In this document: piece after piece, positions 12,002 to 15,034 of the stretch | Numbering within the stretch: the stretch's first letter is position 1 | How the letters are laid out: every line of letters begins with the position of its first letter | NCBI GenBank assembly: GCA_027062125.1 | Contig: JAMOTW010000219.1 | Coordinates: forward strand, 1 to 15,034 | Length of the DNA: 15,034 nucleotides | Direction of reading: 5' to 3' | DNA from: Thermococcus sp. | GTDB taxonomy: Archaea; Methanobacteriota_B; Thermococci; Thermococcales; Thermococcaceae | Made by a program: the position numbers and the translations under genes | Notes under the pieces: generated by a model | The model's input: only the letters and a program-made list of their open reading frames with translations | The model's database searches: none | What the model was told of the DNA's origin: nothing

Positions 12002-12513
12002 TGGAGATAGAGGTTAAATTCCGGGTGGATTTCAACTCCCTCAGGGGTGCAATAGAGGCCCTCGGTGCCTCGTTCGTCCGTGAGGAACTCCAGGAAGACG
12101 TCTACTTTTCCATTCCCCTTCCAGAACTCCTCCGGGTGAGGAGGATTTCAAACCTCGGGAAGGCTTTTCTCACATACAAGCGTATAGCCGATCCCGGAAG
12201 AAACGAGGAGTTCGACGAGCTCGAGGTCGAGGTCTCGGACTTCGGGACCACCGTTGAGATTCTCAAACGGCTCGGTTACAAAGAGGACATTGTTGTTAGA
12301 AAGCGCCGCCTCGTCTACAAGCTGGGCAACGTCACCTTCGAGCTGAGCGAGGTGGAGGGACTCGGGGGTTTCCTTGACATCGAGGTCATCTCCGACGATG
12401 CCGAGAAGGCAAAGAACGTAATCTGGGAAGTGGCGGAAAAGCTCGGTCTGACGGAGAGGGACGTGGAGCCGAGGCTCTATCAGGAGCTAATCCGCGAGGA
12501 AACAGAGTCGTAA
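12001..12513 (+). CDS. CYTH domain protein (CyaB/thiamine-triphosphatase-like)
   Basis: A 170-residue CYTH protein with the defining ExExK motif at Glu2, Glu4 and Lys6, then RVRR (45-48), Lys60 and a string of alternating acidic and basic residues lining the beta-barrel tunnel (ELEVEV 74-79, VVRKRR 98-103, LDIEVI 125-130). CYTH enzymes act on triphosphates with divalent metal: some bacterial CyaB proteins are class IV adenylyl cyclases, others are inorganic or thiamine triphosphatases. Tripolyphosphatase or a similar activity is as likely as cyclase in an archaeon, so no gene symbol is given. Its ATG overlaps the regulator's stop by one base, and GGTGA lies 7 bases upstream inside that gene, so translation is probably coupled. 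Confidence 0.88.
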   Translation: MEIEVKFRVDFNSLRGAIEALGASFVREELQEDVYFSIPLPELLRVRRISNLGKAFLTYKRIADPGRNEEFDELEVEVSDFGTTVEILKRLGYKEDIVVRKRRLVYKLGNVTFELSEVEGLGGFLDIEVISDDAEKAKNVIWEVAEKLGLTERDVEPRLYQELIREETES

Positions 12514-12516
12514 AGC

Positions 12517-12524
12517 GTAAATAC
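12517..12524 (+). promoter_or_regulatory. TATA box for the pilin-like/GH114 pair
   Basis: GTAAATAC lies 36 bases before ATG 12557, predicting a leader of about 10 bases. A second AT-rich element, AAATATAAAG at 12537-12546, is too close to the start to serve unless the message is leaderless. Confidence 0.4.
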
Positions 12525-12556
12525 TTTGAAATCACAAAATATAAAGCGGGAGATCC

Positions 12557-13000
12557 ATGAAATATAATGGTCACAGATCTCAGGGCTCTCTGGAGTATCT
12601 TTTCATGATAGCCGTGGCCCTTGTTATCGTCCTAATAGTTTTCCGTGTGGCAACTGGGTTGTCCACACCACATACGATAATGCTAAATGTAGACCCCCAA
12701 GGCATGACTCATCCAGTCGATGACTCGGGAAAGTTCAAAGTTGAAGCATGGCTTGAGGACAATGGAGACGGTACGTATAAAGTTGAGTATCGCATATGGG
12801 CCCTAAAAGAACGTCTTAACGGTGCGAAAGTTGAGTTGGTGTGCTTTGGAGATCCGCAACACGTTGCTGGTCTTGGCCTAATTGAACACGAAGGTGTCCT
12901 TGAGCCGGTAAATTACTGGGCGAACTACTGGACACCGGTTCCGAGGGAAGCGTTTCCATGCCAGGTGCAGTTTATTGTCTGGACGGAGGGGCTGGGGTGA
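12557..13000 (+). CDS. Class III signal peptide (pilin-like) protein
   Basis: A 147-residue protein that begins with a basic segment, then QGSLEYLFM (9-17) and a hydrophobic helix to about residue 31. This is an archaeal class III signal peptide, cut just before Gln9 by a prepilin peptidase so that the helix can pack into a pilus-like fibre. The remaining 115 residues (VKLNVDP-like strands, KFKVEAWLEDNGDGTYKVEY, and two cysteines at about 98 and 137) look like a beta-sandwich exposed at the cell surface. Function is not known; an adhesin, minor pilin or presentation subunit is plausible. Its TGA overlaps the GTG start of the next gene by 4 bases (GTGA), so the two are translationally coupled. 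Codons are more AT-rich than those of the preceding operon. Confidence 0.82.
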   Translation: MKYNGHRSQGSLEYLFMIAVALVIVLIVFRVATGLSTPHTIMLNVDPQGMTHPVDDSGKFKVEAWLEDNGDGTYKVEYRIWALKERLNGAKVELVCFGDPQHVAGLGLIEHEGVLEPVNYWANYWTPVPREAFPCQVQFIVWTEGLG

Positions 13001-13950
13001 AGTGGGCCAAGTTTTTCGTTTTGCTGGTTTTAATCTGCTTTTCGATCTTTACAACACGCGTCTCAGCAAGCTTCGCGGTCTACTACGGTCAGATAGGCCC
13101 CTCAGAGTTCCCTGAGCTTGATAGTTTCGACATAATAATCCTCTCACCTACCGTAAACTCGACCTACGTTTCGAAGCTATCGACTAACCACACCGTCGTC
13201 GGCTACGTCAGCCTCGCGACCATTGGAGGCTGGGAGCCATGGGCGAAGAACCTCCCGGAAGGCCTGCTAATAGGAGAAAACCAGAACTGGGATGAAGGAG
13301 TGGTGGACTTTTCGTCGGCCGAATGGGAGCGCATAATTTTGGAAGAGGCGGTTCCATATATCCTTTCCCAGGGCTTTGATGGGGTCTTCCTCGACAACCT
13401 AGATTATGTGGACCTATATCCCGAGAAAAAGGACGCAATGGTCAATCTCGTGAGGGCCATTAGGGAGCGCTATCCCGACATCACAATAATCGCCAACAGG
13501 GGCTTCTCAATAGCCGAGGAAATAGCGCCCTACGTTGACTATGTCCTCTTCGAGGACTTCGTAACATACTACAACTTCTCAAGCGATCTCTATGGGGTTT
13601 TTGATGAAAGCGAACTTCAATGGGAGTTCAACCAGATTCAAAAGCTTAAATCCCTCAACATCTCAATACTCGCCCTAAGCTACGCTGACCTAACCAACGA
13701 ATCGCAGGTGATGGAGTTCTCTGCATTAATCTGCATGTACGCGAAAGAATACAATATCTCCGAGGTCTATCTTGCCGACCTGAGCCTCCAGAAGATAGGT
13801 TTTGACCCGTGTGAGCGTCAGGGGAAGGGCGCAAGGACTACCCAAGAAGGCACACCTCAAGAAACGTCCAGTGAAGAAAATAAAGAGGCCGTCTGTGGAC
13901 CCGTGATTTTCCTCCCTATGATTCTCCTCGGCCGCTTCATCTTGCGGTAG
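12997..13950 (+). CDS. Secreted GH114-like (TM1410/PelA-type) glycoside hydrolase with CGP-CTERM tail
   Basis: A 317-residue exported protein. Residues 1-24 are a signal peptide with probable cleavage after VSA. Residues 26-268 match the TM1410/glycoside hydrolase 114-like TIM barrel: AVYYGQIGP (27-35), VGYVSLATIGGWEPW (68-82), GFDGVFLDNLDYVD (126-139) with Asp133 and Asp136, and YVLFEDFVTYY (182-192) with Glu186 as candidate catalytic acids. The family includes endo-alpha-1,4-polygalactosaminidase. A Thr/Ser/Glu-rich linker (278-297) leads to Cys300-Gly-Pro, a hydrophobic helix and a final Arg, the CGP-CTERM cell-surface anchoring signal of Thermococcales. GTG 12997 is chosen: GGAGGGG lies upstream inside the preceding gene. 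Substrate in this organism is unknown. It overlaps ychF by 14 bases. Confidence 0.85.
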   Translation: MKWAKFFVLLVLICFSIFTTRVSASFAVYYGQIGPSEFPELDSFDIIILSPTVNSTYVSKLSTNHTVVGYVSLATIGGWEPWAKNLPEGLLIGENQNWDEGVVDFSSAEWERIILEEAVPYILSQGFDGVFLDNLDYVDLYPEKKDAMVNLVRAIRERYPDITIIANRGFSIAEEIAPYVDYVLFEDFVTYYNFSSDLYGVFDESELQWEFNQIQKLKSLNISILALSYADLTNESQVMEFSALICMYAKEYNISEVYLADLSLQKIGFDPCERQGKGARTTQEGTPQETSSEENKEAVCGPVIFLPMILLGRFILR

Positions 13951-15034
13951 CAACAATCTTGATGATGTCGTTGAACTGGAGCTCGTAGTCTTCTCCGACG
14001 CGCCTGTGGGTTCTCGCGTTCACCGCGTAGAGGAACGTCTTTCCGAGGTCGGTGTGCACCTTGTACGCCAGCTGTCTCGGCGTTGAGCCCTTCGGGAGAA
14101 GGTGGACGTGCGGTAAAACGTTCCCGAACTGATCGGTGAGCTTGTGCTCGTCTTCAACGGGGTAGACCGGGACTAAGTTGAGAAGCTCAAAGGTCGCCCT
14201 GTTTATTACCTCCTGGACTCCCGTGGAGCCGAAGCGGTCGAGGACCTTCTCCTTTATCAGCTGGAGCGCCTTTTCCTGCTTGGAACTCATCGGTTTGAGG
14301 ATTTTGAAGTCACTCGAACCTGGAACGTAGTCTATGAAGCCGGCCTTGGCGGCCTTCCTCAGGGTGAGCTCCGCGGCGGCACTCGTCGGGATGACGATGT
14401 AGCCCCTGCTCTTCCCCTTCTTTATCAGGCGTTCTATCTGGGCGTCGGCCGCCGCGTCGGCCTTGTTGGCGGCTATGATTATCGGCTTGTTCACCTTCCT
14501 CAGCTCGCGGACGAAGGCGAAGAGGTCCTCATCGCTCCACTTCGTCGGGTCGTTGTCGAGGCCGAGCTTGTGGATGGCCTCGAAAGCATCTTCCTCGGTC
14601 ACGCCGATTCCGGTAAGCTGGTCGGCTATCGCCTGGGCGAGCTTGAGGTGCTGGAGCTTTATCCTCTTCGCGAACTTGTCCCAGTTCTTCCTCAGGATGC
14701 CGTATATCCAGTAGTCTATCTCCTTCTCAAGGAACTCTATGTCCTCCACCGGATCGTGGTGGTCTGTGGGCTGACCCTCCTCGTCCGTCTTTCCGGTCGC
14801 ATCGACCACGTGGATCAAAGCTGACGCCATCCTCAGGTCGTCCAGAAACTTGTTGCCGAGGCCGCGCCCTTCATGGGCACCCGGGACAAGACCTGCAACG
14901 TCAATCATCTTTATCGGGATGAGCGCCTTTCCGTCTTTGTACTCGTAGTTCTGCGGGTTCGGGGTGCAGCCGAGCTCTTTACAGGGATGCTCAGCTATCG
15001 CGTAGGTGACGCCGACGTTGGCATCGATGGTAGT
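13937..15034 (-). CDS. ychF: Redox-regulated ATPase YchF (Obg-like), N-terminus off the right edge
   Basis: 365 residues of a protein whose usual length is near 397, so roughly the first 30 residues, including the P-loop, lie beyond the window. The visible part starts at TTIDANVGVTYAI (switch I region), then DVAGLVPGAHEGRGLGNKFL (the G3 DxxG motif and switch II), and IIAANKADAA (G4, NKxD). It ends with a TGS domain at VHTDLGKTFLYAVNARTHRR to the C-terminus. YchF/OLA1 proteins hydrolyse ATP in preference to GTP and associate with ribosomes and translation factors. The internal ATG at 14908 is not the start, because the frame and homology continue to the window edge. The 3' end overlaps the convergent hydrolase gene by 14 bases. 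Confidence 0.93.
   Translation of the reverse strand, partial: TTIDANVGVTYAIAEHPCKELGCTPNPQNYEYKDGKALIPIKMIDVAGLVPGAHEGRGLGNKFLDDLRMASALIHVVDATGKTDEEGQPTDHHDPVEDIEFLEKEIDYWIYGILRKNWDKFAKRIKLQHLKLAQAIADQLTGIGVTEEDAFEAIHKLGLDNDPTKWSDEDLFAFVRELRKVNKPIIIAANKADAAADAQIERLIKKGKSRGYIVIPTSAAAELTLRKAAKAGFIDYVPGSSDFKILKPMSSKQEKALQLIKEKVLDRFGSTGVQEVINRATFELLNLVPVYPVEDEHKLTDQFGNVLPHVHLLPKGSTPRQLAYKVHTDLGKTFLYAVNARTHRRVGEDYELQFNDIIKIVATAR

Overview
The window reads as a chromosomal segment of a hyperthermophilic euryarchaeon of the order Thermococcales, most likely Thermococcus. The evidence is Alba, an archaeal YchF, a THEP1-type NTPase, an archaeal DacZ-like diadenylate cyclase, a class III (archaeal prepilin) signal peptide and a C-terminal Cys-Gly-Pro/hydrophobic/Arg tail of the CGP-CTERM type known from Thermococcales. 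Genes are short-spaced, have GGTGA/GGAGG ribosome binding sites 4-8 bases before the start and TATA boxes about 35-50 bases before it, and use AGG, ATA, CTC, GAG and AAG codons heavily.

Layout. (1) 1-583: an AT-rich, probably accessory edge with the N-terminal part of a metallo-beta-lactamase-fold protein running off the left end. (2) 584-5435: conserved core genes: mtnA and a THEP1 NTPase facing apart from a shared promoter; a CBS-pair protein with a zinc ribbon; a membrane-anchored winged-helix regulator; alba; purB. (3) 5436-7274: about 1.8 kb without any convincing intact gene. Two very AT-rich margins enclose a more balanced core. The block carries a 12-base inverted repeat near its two ends, a 13-base-arm hairpin, an 18-base imperfect direct repeat, and decayed or fragmentary reading frames on both strands, one resembling the anticodon-binding domain of a class I aminoacyl-tRNA synthetase. 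It looks like a decayed insertion. (4) 7275-10876: a DUF134 regulator divergent from queD, a ChrB-domain protein, an unrecognised helical protein, a PPC/DUF296 protein, a small membrane-protein gene that seems frameshifted, and a dacZ-like diadenylate cyclase. (5) 10984-12513: a tightly packed ubiX, Lrp/AsnC regulator and CYTH-domain operon. (6) 12557-13950: a pilin-like class III signal-peptide protein translationally coupled to a secreted GH114-like hydrolase with a CGP-CTERM tail. (7) 13937-15034: ychF, lacking its N-terminus at the right edge.

How they work together. Purine and methionine salvage (purB, mtnA), archaeosine precursor synthesis (queD), prenyl-FMN cofactor supply (ubiX), c-di-AMP signalling (dacZ) and chromatin (alba) are housekeeping roles assigned from family knowledge. 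The parts that look least described are the membrane-tethered regulator, the pilin-like/GH114 pair, the 1.8-kb relic island and the frameshifted small membrane gene. Three convergent pairs overlap at their 3' ends by 4 to 14 bases, showing how compact the genome is and making the 1.8-kb gap stand out more.
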